A DNA stretch of 64,000 nucleotides from Excoecaria cochinchinensis (GCA_947683425.1 CANTUQ010000101.1:30961001-31025000); one strand, 5' to 3'; numbered from the stretch's first letter, positions 46,789 to 60,651 are shown. The notes: generated by a model not told the origin, from the letters alone. Made by a program: numbers and translations.

Positions 46789-49700
46789 ATGGCTGAGATT
46801 ATCCTGAGTTTTATGGTGGAGGAATCACTGAAGAGGACGCTTTTCCTCCTCGCTGAAGTAGTCAAACAGACTCGGGGTCTCGATGGAGAACTCAATCGGC
46901 TTCAAGGCTCAGTGGACATGGTTCGTGACTTCTTGCAAGATGCAGAGAAGAAAAGGATGGAAAAGGTATCCGTAAGGCATTGGTTGATGCAGCTCAAGAA
47001 TTGGGCCCACTATGCTGAAGATGTTCTTGATGATTTGGCCTATGAACTTCTTCGACAAAAAGTGAAGATTCAATACCGGGCTGAGGCAAATATGCATAAC
47101 TGTCTAAGATTCTCCAAAGGCATTCATTTTGTCCAGAAGACAGCATTTCATATCAAATTGTCTCGCGAGGTCAAGAATGTGAATGAGTCATTGGATAGAA
47201 TTAAGAATGATGCTTTCGGTTTTGAACTGGTTAGAAGGACGGCTGAAACAAGGCCTCAAATCATTTCGGGGGAAGGGAGGAGCTCATTAATTAATGATCA
47301 TTTTGTTGTGCCGAGGGAGGATGAAGTCTCTGAAATTGTGAACTTGCTGGCTGAATCCCGCATCCGACGAGGTCTCACTGTTGTATCCATTGTGGGCTTG
47401 CCAGGTATTGGAAAGACAACTGTTGCCAAATTGGTGTGTCAAAAAGCAATGAAAGATAAGCTTTTTGATTTTAAAATGTGGATTTCCGTTTCCACTGATT
47501 TTGAGAGCCAAAGAATTCTTGGAGAAATGTTGCAGACTGTTGACCGAAGTGGTGGAGCGAAAACCAATGAGGAAGCAATAATTCAGTGCCTTCAGGATGA
47601 GCTACAAACCAAATCATTTCTTCTTGTGCTTGATGATGCGTGGATTGATCAAGAACTTTCGAGCTGGGAAAGTTTAAGACGGTCTTTATCATCATTTAGT
47701 AACAACAATGGCAATGCTGTTGTTGTCACAACTCGGAGCAAGCGAACAGCTTCGCGGATGGAAACTTCGCCTGTGTGTAGGCGTAATCTAAAGTTGCTGT
47801 CTCCGACTGAATGCTGGTCTATTATCAGTCAACGAGTCTCTGCAAACAATGAAGAAACAATCCCTCTAGAATTGAGGGATATAGGGATGGAAATTGCAAA
47901 AAAGTGTGGGGGATTGCCGTTAGCTGCAAGGGTCTTAGGAGGGACAATGTGTGCTAACATGGGGAGAGGAGAATGGTTAGAAATAAAAGAAAACAGCATC
48001 TTGAATGTTAACGAAGATGAGGTCAGTATTGAAGCAATATTGAGGCTAAGTTTTGACCGATTGCCTTCCCATTTAAAGCCATGTTTTGCTTATTGTTCAA
48101 TGTTTCCTAGAAGCATTAACATTGCAAAGATGGATTTAATTTCCCTTTGGATGGCGCAAGGTCTTCTGGAGTCACCTATGGAAGAAACAGGAGAGAAGTA
48201 TGTTGAACAATTGATTCTTAGTTCTTTTTTACGAGAAGATTGTGATGAATTTGGGAATATTATAAGTGTAGGGATGCATGATCTTCTGCATGACCTTGCA
48301 ATATCTATTTCCAAATTCGATAAATTGACTTGGGAAACTAGCTCATATGGAGATGATTTCTCTCATATCAAGCATCTAATAGACCTCAACGATCCTTATG
48401 CGCGGGGAGGCCCAGCAGCAACATTTCCCAAAGATCGAGCCAAAAAATTGCACTCTTTATTCACAGCAAATGCTCGGGTCTTTTATGACTCGTGGAAGTT
48501 TGGGAGTTTGAGGATTCTAAAATTAATCGGGAATGATGTGAAAGAGCTACCATCTTCAATTGGAGAGTTGAAACACTTGAGATATATTGACGTCTCGTGT
48601 AGTGAAATCAGGGAGTTCCCTGAAGCCCTCACCAAGCTTTACAACCTGCAAACTTTAAGAATGATTGATTGCAAATCACTTTGGAAGCTTCCGAAAACAT
48701 TGAGAAATTTGGTGAGCTTGAGACATATTTTGTTTTCTTACGAGAAACAAATGCCAACTAAGCTAGGCTGCCTAACTGATCTTCGAAGTCTTTCTTGTTT
48801 TGTTGTGGGATCTGAACGAGGCAGTAGTATTCAAGAATTAGATTGCTTAAACGAACTAAGTGGAGGATTGATCATATCTAATCTGGAGTTGGTGAGAGAC
48901 GAAGAAGAAGCTAAGAAAGCAAATCTGCAGAGTAAAAGGAAAATAGAAGCACTGAACCTTGTATGGACTGCAGATAATCAAAGACAAAGCCCCAACTGTA
49001 ATCATGAGCAAGTGCTGAAAGGTCTCCAACCTTTTAAGGACCTGAAATATTTCAAGATTAAGAATTATTTGAGCGAAAAATTCCCCTCATGGCTGTTGGA
49101 GAAATGTTGCACATTCAACAATTTATTGGAGCTGAAATTTGAAGGCTGTAGATTTTGTGGAGAAATTCCAAGACTTGGGCTTCTTCCAAAACTTACAAGT
49201 CTAGAGATAATTGGATTGGATAATGTGAGATTCTTGGATGATCAGTTTTATGGTAGCAAAGGAGAAAGTACAAGCCATGGATGGAAATTGTTTCCTGCAC
49301 TAAAAAAATTCAGCCTTCGTGACACGAACAGTTTAGTTGAATGGATGGCACCAAAAACATGGAATGCATTTCCATGCCTTGAAGATTTGCAAATTTTTAG
49401 GTGTCCTAAGTTGAGAAGCATCCCAATAACTCATCTTTCTTCACTTGTCATGTTGGCAATCCAAGGATGTGATGAATTCAGCGAGTTAGTATTTGACCAA
49501 GGACATCCCTTAATATCTCTGCAGGTTTTAAAATTTAGAGATTGTTGTAATTTGGTATCCATCCAAGGTGTTCAGGGTCTCACCTCTCTTCAACAGTTGG
49601 AAATTAGTGGGTGTGATAAATTTAGCGACTCTGCCAAAGAACAGCTTCATTGCAACCTTCCCAACGATCCAAACTTCATCCACAATGAAAGAACGGTAAA

Positions 49701-50449
49701 TTTCAAATCCTCTACACATTCAACTTTAGGTGTCTTATACTACTCTGTTGGAAAACAAATTTCATTAAACTTATGCTCTTTTCATTATATAGAGCTTTTC
49801 TTTGAAGAAATGGAGTGGAAAGAAATGCTATATGATTTCAGCAAGAGATATGTGGATTGTTTGGGGCAATGATACTCAGTATTGGAGATGGAATTCTGAT
49901 GCCAACTCAAGGTTTGTTAACTAATTTTAATCTGCATGTGTATTTATATAATCTTATGTTTGAATGGATTTTTACATGTTGCTAGATATCGATTTTGTTT
50001 CTTTTGATTCTGATATGTATTTAATCATGTATGGAACCTACAGATTTGGAGAAAGCGCAGAGCTTCTTGACGTCTGTTGGCTGGATATCGGCGGCAAAAT
50101 CAATACTTGTATGTTATCAACAACAACATTATACGGTGCTTATCTTGTTTTTAAGCTTAGAAATAATAGCTATGGATTAGGAGAACATCCAATAAAAGTT
50201 GGAGTGGGACTGGCTAATAGTACAACTCAGAATGAGAAGCGTAATGTTGATTTCGATCCTGAAAATATAGCGAGAGATGGAGTCGCAAATGAGAGGGGAG
50301 ATGGATGGTTAGAGATTGAATTGGGCGACTTCTTCAATGCCGATGGTGGAGATGGAGATTTGGAAATGAGTTTTATGGAAGTTGAGCATATGATATGGAA
50401 GAGTGGTCTTATAGTTCAAGGCATAGAAATCAGGCCTAAGAGCATATAA
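46789..50449 (+). CDS. CC-NB-ARC-LRR immune receptor fused to a PP2/Nictaba-like domain
   Basis: Three exons in phase (46789-49695, 49793-49911, 50044-50449) predict 1143 residues. The start is the MAEIILSF methionine, typical of CNLs. In order: a coiled-coil/Rx-type N-terminus (to about 160); NB-ARC with P-loop GLPGIGKTT (203-211), kinase-2 LLVLDDAW (D282, D283), VVVTTRSKR, CGGLPLAARVLGG and MHD (496-498); LRRs (about 560-945); and a PP2 domain (970-1143: KKWSGKKCYMISARDM, DGWLEIELGDFF, LIVQGIEIRPK). NLRs detect pathogen effectors in the cytoplasm. The PP2 part could act as an integrated decoy or carbohydrate-binding module; that role is inferred. Residues 949-969 align with the end of F-box-PP2 exon 1. 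Retaining intron 1 (97 bp, no in-frame stop) would give a 1027-residue form without PP2. A two-gene reading (NLR plus separate PP2 exons) is possible, but conserved splice phases in both copies favour the fusion. Confidence 0.88.
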
Positions 50450-51449
50450 TTCAAAATGCAGAATTCATGCATAATTTAAACAATAAGTCCCAATTCATAC
50501 GTGATAAATTATAATTATTTTGTATTATGATATTATCGTGAATATATTTTTTAATTATCTAAATACTCTTCTTTATAAATATTAATTATCAATAATAATT
50601 TTATTGATAACTTAAAATACATTATAGTTTTGGTAATTCTGAAAGTAGATGATGCAAAAATTATCTAAAATATAATTTTCCAAGGAGACAAAAGTGCAAG
50701 CTTTAATTTGTATTTGTGATTATTTTTCTGTAGCTTTAATTAATTCTGAATTTTGATGATGATGCCGTCCTGGTGAACTTCATATATAATTATGTATTTG
50801 GATTTTATACTTTATTATGTTGCTTTGTTTGGTAATTTTTCTTTGATTAAGGAATGAAAAGAATTTAATTGAAAAAATAAAATTTTAATTTCTCTCATTT
50901 CTCTCCTATAATAAAATTTCTTCTATTTAAAATTTAATAGAAAAAGAAAATTGAGAAACGCCATTTTGTTTCACTTCTATTATAAACAATTGTCATTTGT
51001 CAACATCCTTCAGTTTTAATGCTTATGATCCCACTGTAAAAATTGCTTCAACATTGGTTTGTAGTATGTACCCGTTATTGGGCCCAAACTATGCCAGCCC
51101 AACCCAATAAGGGTATCACTGTAAAAATATATATATATTTTTTATGTGTATGCCTAATGCACTGTATCACTCCTCCCAAATGTTTGGAAAAAGGAGAAAA
51201 AAGAATTATTCGTCTTCAAAAGAAAACTTTAAAGAATTTGACCTTTTCAATTGGCCACATTGCATAATTTTGACATCTTATTTCTGAATTCTCAGGACCT
51301 TCGCCCGGCTAAGATTCAACTTAAGCTTGGCACCTTCTAAGCAATTTCTTTCTTCGCCTTCGCGACGCTTACTGCATCATCAACAATGAATCAATAAAAC
51401 AGAAAATTAAAAATAATAGAAATTAAAACCCAATTCAATTAACCAAAAA
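50450..51449. promoter_or_regulatory. Spacer and upstream region of the Atg27-like gene
   Basis: AT-rich spacer matching 4693-6209 with two deletions. TTATTGGGCCCAAACT and nearby AGCCCAACCC (about 51077-51110) are site II/TCP-like elements common in plant housekeeping promoters. A conserved TTCGCGACGCTTACTGCATC block lies about 90 bp upstream of the start codon. Confidence 0.45.
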
Positions 51450-54400
51450 ATGATATCAGGAATCAATTCCATGAAATGGTCCCTAATTATAGTCTCTATA
51501 ATGATTCTACACCAATTCGGTTCTCTAAACTCGGCCACTGCACTTTGCCAGCTCAGTTTTATCGATGGAAACAAGCTTTACAACTTCAGTTTGGCATCTC
51601 CACTCCCTAAATTTCCTCACGGTGTTCTCAGCGAAGATGGGTACTCTCTTTTTCTCCGTTTATTGATCTGGGTACTCTTCATTTGGTTTTTATTTGCAGT
51701 TATAATGTTTGATATATTGCTTCTTTGAAATTTCTTTGCATTGCTGTTGGTGGGTTTCCACGCCTTCAGCTATTATTCTATACTTTTTTTTTAAACACTC
51801 CTATGAAGTGAAACCTTTTTATTACAATTGCTTTGGTATATTCATAATCTAATGCAACATGTAAGGGTCAAAAGCATTGTTATTTTTTTACTTTCATTTC
51901 AATACTGTTTGACTTGTGACCATAGACTTCCGATTTCAGTTTATATTTAATTAAAACCTGCTAAAGGCTTAGTACATCTCTGTTAAAATTAAAAATTCAC
52001 TGGGAAAAATTATTTCTTTATCATCTTAATTTAAGATGGAATCTTAGTTGTATTGTGGCATCTGCAACCTTACTCTTATAGAATACCTGCTTTTGTAAAC
52101 TGCGTGCGGTCTTAATAAAATGATCTTTTTTTTTTCTGCTGTAGGTTTTATAGGGTAGCCGTAAACGAGTCTGTGCTCTGGTTTCAGGTTGGCTCTATCA
52201 GGTTACACTTAGTTTCTTTATTTTCTAAATCACTGTTGGGATTACAATTTGTAAGTCTGTTAATGTTTCGGAGAGTGTACTCCTAATTGCTTTTGAATTT
52301 GGAAGCCATGCTGTCCATGGCAATTCTCCTGGTAGCTATATGCTAGCTGGTATTGAGAAGCAAATTGACATTGAACACTGTTATCATCCAGGAAATCAAG
52401 AAACAAGATGCTATGCTTACTTTTTGAGAGATATTGATGGGCTATTCTTTATTAGGAAACGAGATTTTACTGACAAAAAAAAAAAGGAAAAAAAGAGAAA
52501 AGGACAATGCACCCTGAAGGATGAGGAATCCTTGGAAGTTACTCGACAGAAACTACAAACAGAAGATATTTGATACTTGATAGTTTGTGCATTGAGTAGG
52601 ATTGCAGAAGTTTGGGCTCTTTTTGCCCAGAGAAACAGAAAATTTTGTATCAGCAGAAGTCTCTAAATGATATGGACATACTTATGCTCCTAAACAATGC
52701 TAAAAGGACTCCAAATTGGCTTAGCAACTTCTCATTACGTTGTAGAAACAATTGATTGTGTGTTCGTGCGTGCGTGCGTGCGTGTGTCACCATGCTTATA
52801 ACTCAAACACACCAATAGGAGATGCAGTAATAATAGGCCTTCTACTCTGCAAAATATCATTAGTATTCAGGTTTTGGAGAACTGCATGGCAAGGATAAAG
52901 CTTTCTACTTATTTTATGGACATTGTTATTTCATTGTACTTTTCTTTTGGATGCCATTGCACATGTAATACTAATTTCTTTCAGTTGATCCGCCATTGAG
53001 ATTATCTTATTTGACTTTGCGGGACAGCTATGCGATGGAATGATTTTTAATCACAATCCACCTAGATGTGTTAGTTGTCTGGTGAGTTCTTCTTCTAAAC
53101 ATATGTCTGAAGTTCATTTTCCATTTGAAAAGTATGCTTTCACTATGGTGCTCAGATAGCATTATATTCCTCTTGTGCACTGTTTATTTTTTTTTTACAA
53201 AAGTTGTCATCTATCCAAGTTGAAGAATCAAATTATTATTTCGCATTATATTCCTCTTGTGCACAATTCAACTTGTGGAGGTGTTCAATTGTAGTTTCAG
53301 AACATTTCAAACTTATATTAGATTGAGGTTTTAGTATGTCATAAATTGGGCAAATTAGAGTAGTTTTCTGCCTTTTACCTGTTGATGAGGTGTTGTGAAA
53401 TATTCAGTAACAGGATTTTAGCATTTGGTTTCACATGTCAAGTATTCACGCACTAGTTGTGATGCTCAATAATGTATACCATGTAACATAAAGTTAATAT
53501 TTTCTTTAGGTCTATAGGGTTTCTGTAGATAACTTGTTTTCTCATGCTGTAGGATTGTGGGGGGCCATCACACTGTGGCATGAAATGTAGTGCACTTGTT
53601 GCAAACAACATTGGAGGTAAAAAAAAAATCCAAAAATTCCTGTTTCTGAAGCATATAAAAATTGGTATCAGTGATCATCAGTTAATTTAATTGGAGAATC
53701 CCTTTCATACCATGGTTTCTGTAGTTTGAGGGAGATAATGGCTCATGTTAGAATGGACTTCAATTAGCTCTTTTTTTTTTATGTTATACTGATTCCTCAA
53801 GAGCATAGATTCACACACACACACATACCAGAATGTTTTTCCTGAACCCCATAACTTCTGTAGCCTGCAGGTTAATAACATAATCAATCACAAAGTAGAA
53901 TATGGTCATTCCAAAATATTTCAATAATATTTTTCTAAGTTCTCTGAATTTAAATTCATTGTTTAAAAGAAAGTAGTTCCTTTCGGCTCTTGCTGTGGGT
54001 TGATTACTATTACTGGTGCAAGTATGCACAATTGATAATGTGAGTACAACTCACTGCATCTTTAATGCTTGTCAGAATTTAACCATCATTTATATACGTG
54101 TGTACATGTCAAACTAATTTAACAAATTGTGGATTGAACATTTAGAGGAACTACAGTGGGTTCCTTTGGCATCATTGTGAGCTGTATTGCTTGTGACTTC
54201 TGAAATGAACATTTTCTTTGTCATACCCAAATCTGAATCAAGTTTTGGACGTAGTGCAAGGGAAGAGACGTTGTTGTATGATCATGCAGGAGACAATGTC
54301 GATAAAACACATTTCCTGTTTTCTAATAGGATTAGGGTCATACTCCTAGGAAACATGGGGAAGGAGGAGGGAGTCAGAAAACAGTTTATTAGTAGAAGGT

Positions 54401-57400
54401 CACCCTCAAGGTATAACAGAGAAGAATTTTCTAGGCTCATGTACCTTGATTTTCAGAAAAAGTATGGGTTTGATTGTGGGGTTCTCTCATTTGGGACATT
54501 AATTATGGTAGGTTAGTTTGGGAGTGTTTCTTTCTAGGTTTTACTTCAATCTATGTTGCATTTGCAGGTTATGATGTATGCACTACTATTGGACATGCCT
54601 CGAGCACTCTCACTTACATCTTTGGTATGACAGGTTTTCCTTTCCTTGAATGACAGCTATCTTTTATGCATGGGTTATAGTGTTTGTTATTATAGTGAGC
54701 ATTTTCAATCTACATGATACTCTCCAGCTTCCAAGAAGTGATTTATTCTACTCTTCTATTGATATTTATGTTTCAAAGTACTAACTTTTATCTGTCGTTA
54801 TCAATAATGAAGATGAGCACAATCCACACAAGGGTGTCATTGTTAATATGTCAAATACTGTTAAGGAGTCCAGTGACTCTCAGAAGATTTGTACACTCTC
54901 TGTCTCTGTAATTTGCAATTCAAATGGTGTTCAGGTGCTTATGTAGATTTGTAATGCATTTGTTTTCATTGAAGATGCTAATACCTTGTTTGTTCTCTTG
55001 AGTTCATTATTGTTCTGTTTCACAGGGACCACATTCACTGGAGAAATCTGGGACTTGTGATTATGTGAGTCACTGAATTTGAGCTATGAGCTATGATTAT
55101 CTTCTAAAAATTTGCTTCCCAGAGTGAGCTCACAAGTTTGTGTGCACTAAACTGTTGTACTTTGTGATTGTATGCGTATTTTGAAGAAGAAATGTCATCA
55201 GTTTCGTATAATTAGTTTGTCATAAGGATTTATTGATTATCAACTCAAAAGTCATTGTGATTTATGCCACATTACATTTTTCTTTATCTCAATTCTGTTG
55301 GATGTGCAGTGTTTTGCTGTTTTATAGTTTGTTATAACTGATTATACATCTCTGGAGACATTACTTGATGTAACTAGAAGCCCTTTGGTCTTGATGACAT
55401 TCCCATGATTAAGTATGCATGATATATTTAGTTATAGTCAGAATAATAATATAGAAAGCACCAGCTGGATTTCTTTTGCTTAAATGGTGGGGTGATATTC
55501 TAAAAAGTTCTATGGAAGTCATTATTTCTGGTTGTTAGATCTATAAATGTAACATTGTGAACCAGAGTACCTTTTGCATTTGGCTGATAGATTTTGGCAT
55601 GTGAATGTAGCAAGATAGCTATTTAAGTGGAAAAATGTGGATTTTGTACCTTTGCCAGTTATAAGGTCATTATTTTGCTATTCTGTTTTGTATAGTCGAC
55701 TTCTGTTTTTTGATATTTAAAAGATTAGTGGATTCATTGTTTTCTCCTACATTTTAGTATTCTGAGACTTGGAGTCACTAATTTGGCAGGCTGCAGTACT
55801 AGAACACCCTGCAGGTTGTGCCACTGTCATGCCTTATCATGGGACAGGATTGGGTTGGTTTGGAACCTTACTGATAATGTAAGGGTTTCATTTTTTTTTT
55901 TTTTGTCTCCAAAAATATCAATCTGGTTAACAGTATCATAGTTTGGAGACATCTTCATTGGCTGAATGCTTATTTTTTTCAGTATCTTCTGCCTGTTTGG
56001 AGGGTACTTGATAGCGGGTGCAGTTTATCGATATTTCTTCCTTGGAGTTCGTGGTTTAGATGTATGTTCCCTTTCATCCAGATTTTCTGAACCACATAGA
56101 CTGCCATCGAATTTTGTAGAATAAATAGATAAAATCTCTGGTTAACTAAAAAAATTTATGCATCATATCATCTTTGCCCTGTGAAATTAGATTGTTGACA
56201 TATGTACATCATGTGCTAAAACTGACTTGAGTTTCTTTAACTCCTAAAATGGAGTGAGTAAGCAAACCATGTGGAGCTTTTGGAAGGCCAAATGAGAGGT
56301 TTTTATTTGGAGTATGAATAATAAGTCCAATTGAATATCTTAATGTTATGTACTTAACAAATTGTTGATGCCCACAACACAAGCAAGAGGAAATGTCGGA
56401 TTTTAACACCATTGGTTTTTGGCATGAATAGCCGATTTGAAGTGAACTGTGTCCGAACATGAACTTTCGAATTGGCAGAGAAACAGGAAAAGTTGTAAAG
56501 TTCTATGATGAACCTACATGATTTGTTTGCTCTCTGATCAGCAGGACAAAATTATTCAAAAAATTTCACTCACAAATTAAGTTGATGCTACCAAAAACTC
56601 TTGATTCCCAAATAGATGTCATTGCATAAACCAATATCATTCTCTGGAACACAAACTTAGTGAATTGTCACAGTGCATTTTCCTCTCTTATTCTATGACC
56701 AGACAGCTAACACATGTCCCAGTAGCAATGTATACTTAAAGAATATGCTTATCGTGCTTTTCTGCGCGATTTTTTTAGCAGATATGCATGTTTGTTGATT
56801 GTACTTTTAATTGTTTTGTTTCCCTACTCCAACAGATGATTCCAAATATGGATTTTTGGATCAGTTTGCCTCAGAGAGCACAGGTATCATCTTATGTACT
56901 TTGTTTGAGTGGATACATTTATTAGGTTGCTGTGGCATGGAATTATGCCAGGAAATAATTTTTGAATTTCATCAACTTTTAAGAACCTTGCATGTGCTAA
57001 AGTAATCTAATTATGTAAAGGACATCCCTGAAAGGAATGAACTCAGTTGTAGTCAATTAACGTGCTCTTTTGTTTTTATGTCTTTATAGTATCCTTGATT
57101 AGATTCTCATTAATTACAGCAATATGTGGTTGATTTTCTAATAAATGCAGTTGGGGGATGATCTGTTAGGATTAAAATCTGATTATTGAGTCATATCTGT
57201 GTGTGTTTGATGTAGTAGTTCAATGCAAAATCGATTGAACTCAAGTATAATTATGCTCAATAAAGCAAGCTCCTGAAGTCGAACATTATGCAGCAGATAC
57301 ATTATGCATGCCAGCAAAAAGAGTAGGAGAATAGACTAACAGAATGTTAGGCAGGTCGAGAACAAATTTTTAAATTGTTAAATCTAGTCACAGCCACTTG

Positions 57401-57644
57401 CACCTTTTGTATAATCTGGAGAAACCAACAGAACTATTTTATCAAAACTAATTCAAATAATCTATCTGGTATATAATTTCATCTATAGTAGATGTGCTTG
57501 TATGTCATCTGAAACGAAAGAAACTTCTTCAATTTGGTAATGTATCTTATAATCCCCTTGCAGATCTTCTTCACGTCTTTGGTGCGGAAAGTTAGAGGAC
57601 CTACGGAAGGTCATCGGAGCTCCTATTCTCCGGTCAATTTCTAA
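51450..57644 (+). CDS. Atg27-like type I membrane protein
   Basis: Eleven exons read in phase: 51450-51640, 52145-52187, 53028-53081, 53553-53616, 54568-54624, 54813-54934, 55026-55064, 55790-55878, 55983-56061, 56836-56883, 57564-57644; 288 residues. A signal peptide (about 1-31) leads into a cysteine-rich lumenal domain of the Atg27/mannose-6-phosphate-receptor-homology type (CQLSFIDGNKLYNFSL, FYRVAVNESVLWFQLCDGM, DCGGPSHCGMKC, VSVICNSNGVQGPHSLE). One transmembrane helix (about 213-235) and a short cytosolic tail ending SSYSPVNF follow. The family is linked to Golgi/endosome membrane traffic and autophagy in yeast; the plant role is less clear. The exon 5/6 junction (54624/54813) is the least certain. 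A truncated copy is at 6210-7265. Confidence 0.85.
52255..52573 (+). other. Open frame inside intron 2 of the Atg27-like gene
   Basis: An open stretch reads KSVNVSESVLLIAFEFGSHA, later GSYMLAGIEKQIDIEHCYHP and DIDGLFFIRKRDFTDKKKK. It is protein-like in composition and nearly unchanged in the truncated copy (about 7015-7260). It is not in phase with the neighbouring exons and has no convincing splice sites. It may be an inserted exon fragment of another gene. I do not recognise the family. Confidence 0.35.
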
Positions 57645-58607
57645 ATGAACATGATTCAATTCTAGATTTAGAGGTGAGTTATATTTGAGACAAATAAGCT
57701 GTGGTATGACACTTTTATGCAAGCAAATGCCAGTGGTTGGGGAGATTCTGCCTGGCCATGGCACTGAAACACACTTCTGAAACTCTCAAGCCCTGCTTTT
57801 TGTTGACATCTCTGTTTTTCTTTCTTTTTTCCCCCCCTCATTTTTACCTTCATTTCATTTTGATCAATGATATTCATTTGATTGTAGTCTCTGTAGCAAC
57901 TGGTATTTATTTTCTTTTTTATTATCATTGTTTTGAATTTCTTCTTGCAAGCTCAATATAATTTTACTATTTATTTCCTTTCTGATGGCATTCTTCTAGC
58001 TTTTTTTTTTTTTTTATGCTAATTTGAATATAGTGCATAACTTTTCATTGTTTATAATTATTGTCTATATTAAGGTTTACGTATCTATTCATGTACCGAG
58101 CTAATAATATACTGACATGTAAAATAAATGATATTTTATACATATAAGACTGATTTTAGAAATCATTAGATTAACTTAGGAATGTATTACTGGCTCAATC
58201 AACAGATAAAAACATGGACTACATTTACTGGGATCTTTGAATAAGAACACAAGTTGGGATTTGAAAGTCTGAATTGGATGAATATAAGAATTAAAACCCT
58301 TAACATTGCTTTATAAATTGATCCATTAAAGGATGAGGTTATTGGTTTTTTTGAATGCTTAACTGAAATAATTTCTTGTTTATGGCTTGTGAATATTTGG
58401 ATTTAGAAAATCCAAAGCCATGATTTGAGTTCTGGTTTCCAAAATGGGAGAACAATGAAACAGCCTTTTATAATAATAATTATTATAATTTCCTAAAGAA
58501 AGTGTGAGTCCTTATTTAATTAATTTTTTTTAGAGAAACAAATTACAGGAAAAAGAAAAATTGCTGCTAGAACGCTATAGAGTTACAAATTAAAGGGTTA
58601 AAAAAAC

Positions 58608-58657
<50 letters not shown>

Positions 58658-60088
58658 AAATTAATCTATGAATAGATTTTCTTTAAAAGAAAGGAATGGA
58701 GCTTGTTGCTTAAATGATAAAATTCTATATAATGGCAGAAGAGCAGGTGAGAAAAAAATTAAAAAAAAAAAATCCAGATGATAAAGATATATGAGCTATT
58801 TGTATCTTATGATTCTATCAATTTAGATATCCATATCTAAATTAATTAAGGTTGTAGATTTTAGTACTTCTTTTTGATGATTAAACTCCATTTTTCTTTA
58901 ACTGCTATCAATTTTACCTAATTCTGATTTTGAAGGGCCTTTGCCTAACTGTTCAACTAATACATTTATTATTGCGAATTATTTCCACTTTGAAATGATG
59001 TGAACATAATCTTGATTAAAATGTAAGAGAATTGCAAAATTCTACAATGATTTTAGTATCACTAATTTTTTTAATAATTATATTTTTCGGGATAGATGAG
59101 GTGAAATTTAAATCCCGGTCAATTAAAAAATTAGTCAAACTTTCAACCATTTGAAGTATAAGTGATTCTCTTAGTATCATCGAATTAATTTAAATTGATT
59201 GAAATAAGAAAATAAATTTCAATTAATTTCACGTTGCTTCCCTTAAAAGAAAATGAACAAAACGAAAATTAAACAATAAGATTCGTAGAAAAATCATTTT
59301 AATATTATGCTAGCTATTCTAATTTATTGTTAAAAAAATGTCTTATGTTTACTCTCTCTATATCAATACCACAAATTAAGAGTTCCAATAATCAATCATT
59401 AGCTAGAGAGGTAACAAAATTAAGTTGTTCAGTACTTGCTTTATTAGTTGATACATCACTATAATAATTGCACCAAATTAAGACAACTATTTTAAGGTTA
59501 TATTAGAGGTTACCAACCACTTGAAGTTGAAATGTCACCAAATTCTCACCAATACCTTCAATAATTATATATAATTAAAGAATAAAATGTAGCAAATTCT
59601 TCACCTTCTCTCATATCATTATGGCTATGGATGAATCGTTTGTGTATAAAAATAGAAATATACAAAATATAAATAAAAGAAAATGATAGGCCATCTTTCC
59701 ATATATATATATATATATAACCCTTAACTTAGAAGCCAAGTGACATTGTAGCTTCCTTTACAATCATGCATTACCCACTACACTTACTCATCAAGGACTT
59801 CTTCACAATATGTAACCTTTTTTTTAGTGATAAAGGGATTTTTTTTTTCTACCCCACAATAATTCAAAATAAGACAATTTTGACCCTATTTTTTGTTGAT
59901 TTTTATTTTTAGACTATTTGAAATGGAGAGTTTTTGTTCTTATATTTTTAACATGTGTAATTTATGCACTCGAACTTTTAAAAATGGACATATTTTATTT
60001 TTAAAATGGATGATACATGACAATGTGTGATTGATTGCAGTACGGTATAAGGCAAAATTATTTTATTTCGAATAATTCAAAAGTAGTA

Positions 60089-60130
<42 letters not shown>

Positions 60131-60617
60131 AGTTTAGGAATAAAATTAGTATATTTTAAAACATTGTAAGAGAAAAATACACCTTTTTGGCTAGACGTGT
60201 AGTGTAGATAAATTTAAAAGAAATAATATAATTGTGCAAAAGTTAGGAATCACATGAAATTGTTAGTATTAAATTTTGGAGAAAGAAAGCAACCGTCATT
60301 TATAGTTAAGATACAATTCGTTATCTATCTGAGTATATATTGAGATATATTTGTCAACTATTACATTTTCAGTAAGTTATTAATTTTCAAATTGAGTATT
60401 CAGAAAAACACAATTGAGATTAACCAACCAAAAAAAAAATCATTAATATATTGGAAACAAATATAACCTCTTTTTTTTTTTCTTTTTTATACTTTTAGTG
60501 TGTTGTATTCTCCAATTATTTCATTTTTTTTAAAGTTGTATTTTTTTTTTTGATAAATTAAAAAAGAAATAGTAGTTCCAACCTAATAAAAAAATAAATA
60601 GATTTTATTATCACTTT

Positions 60618-60650
<33 letters not shown>
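57645..60650. other. Long intergenic interval, AT-rich
   Basis: No gene found. (TA)n tracts lie at about 58613-58652, 59701-59718, 60090-60128 and 60621-60648. The bases just after 57644 should contain the Atg27-like 3' UTR. Confidence 0.55.

Positions 60651-60651
<1 letters not shown>

Noticed and set aside
54187..54516. 109-residue ORF in the Atg27-like gene
   Set aside because: It lies in intron 4, out of phase, with no domain or splice signals.
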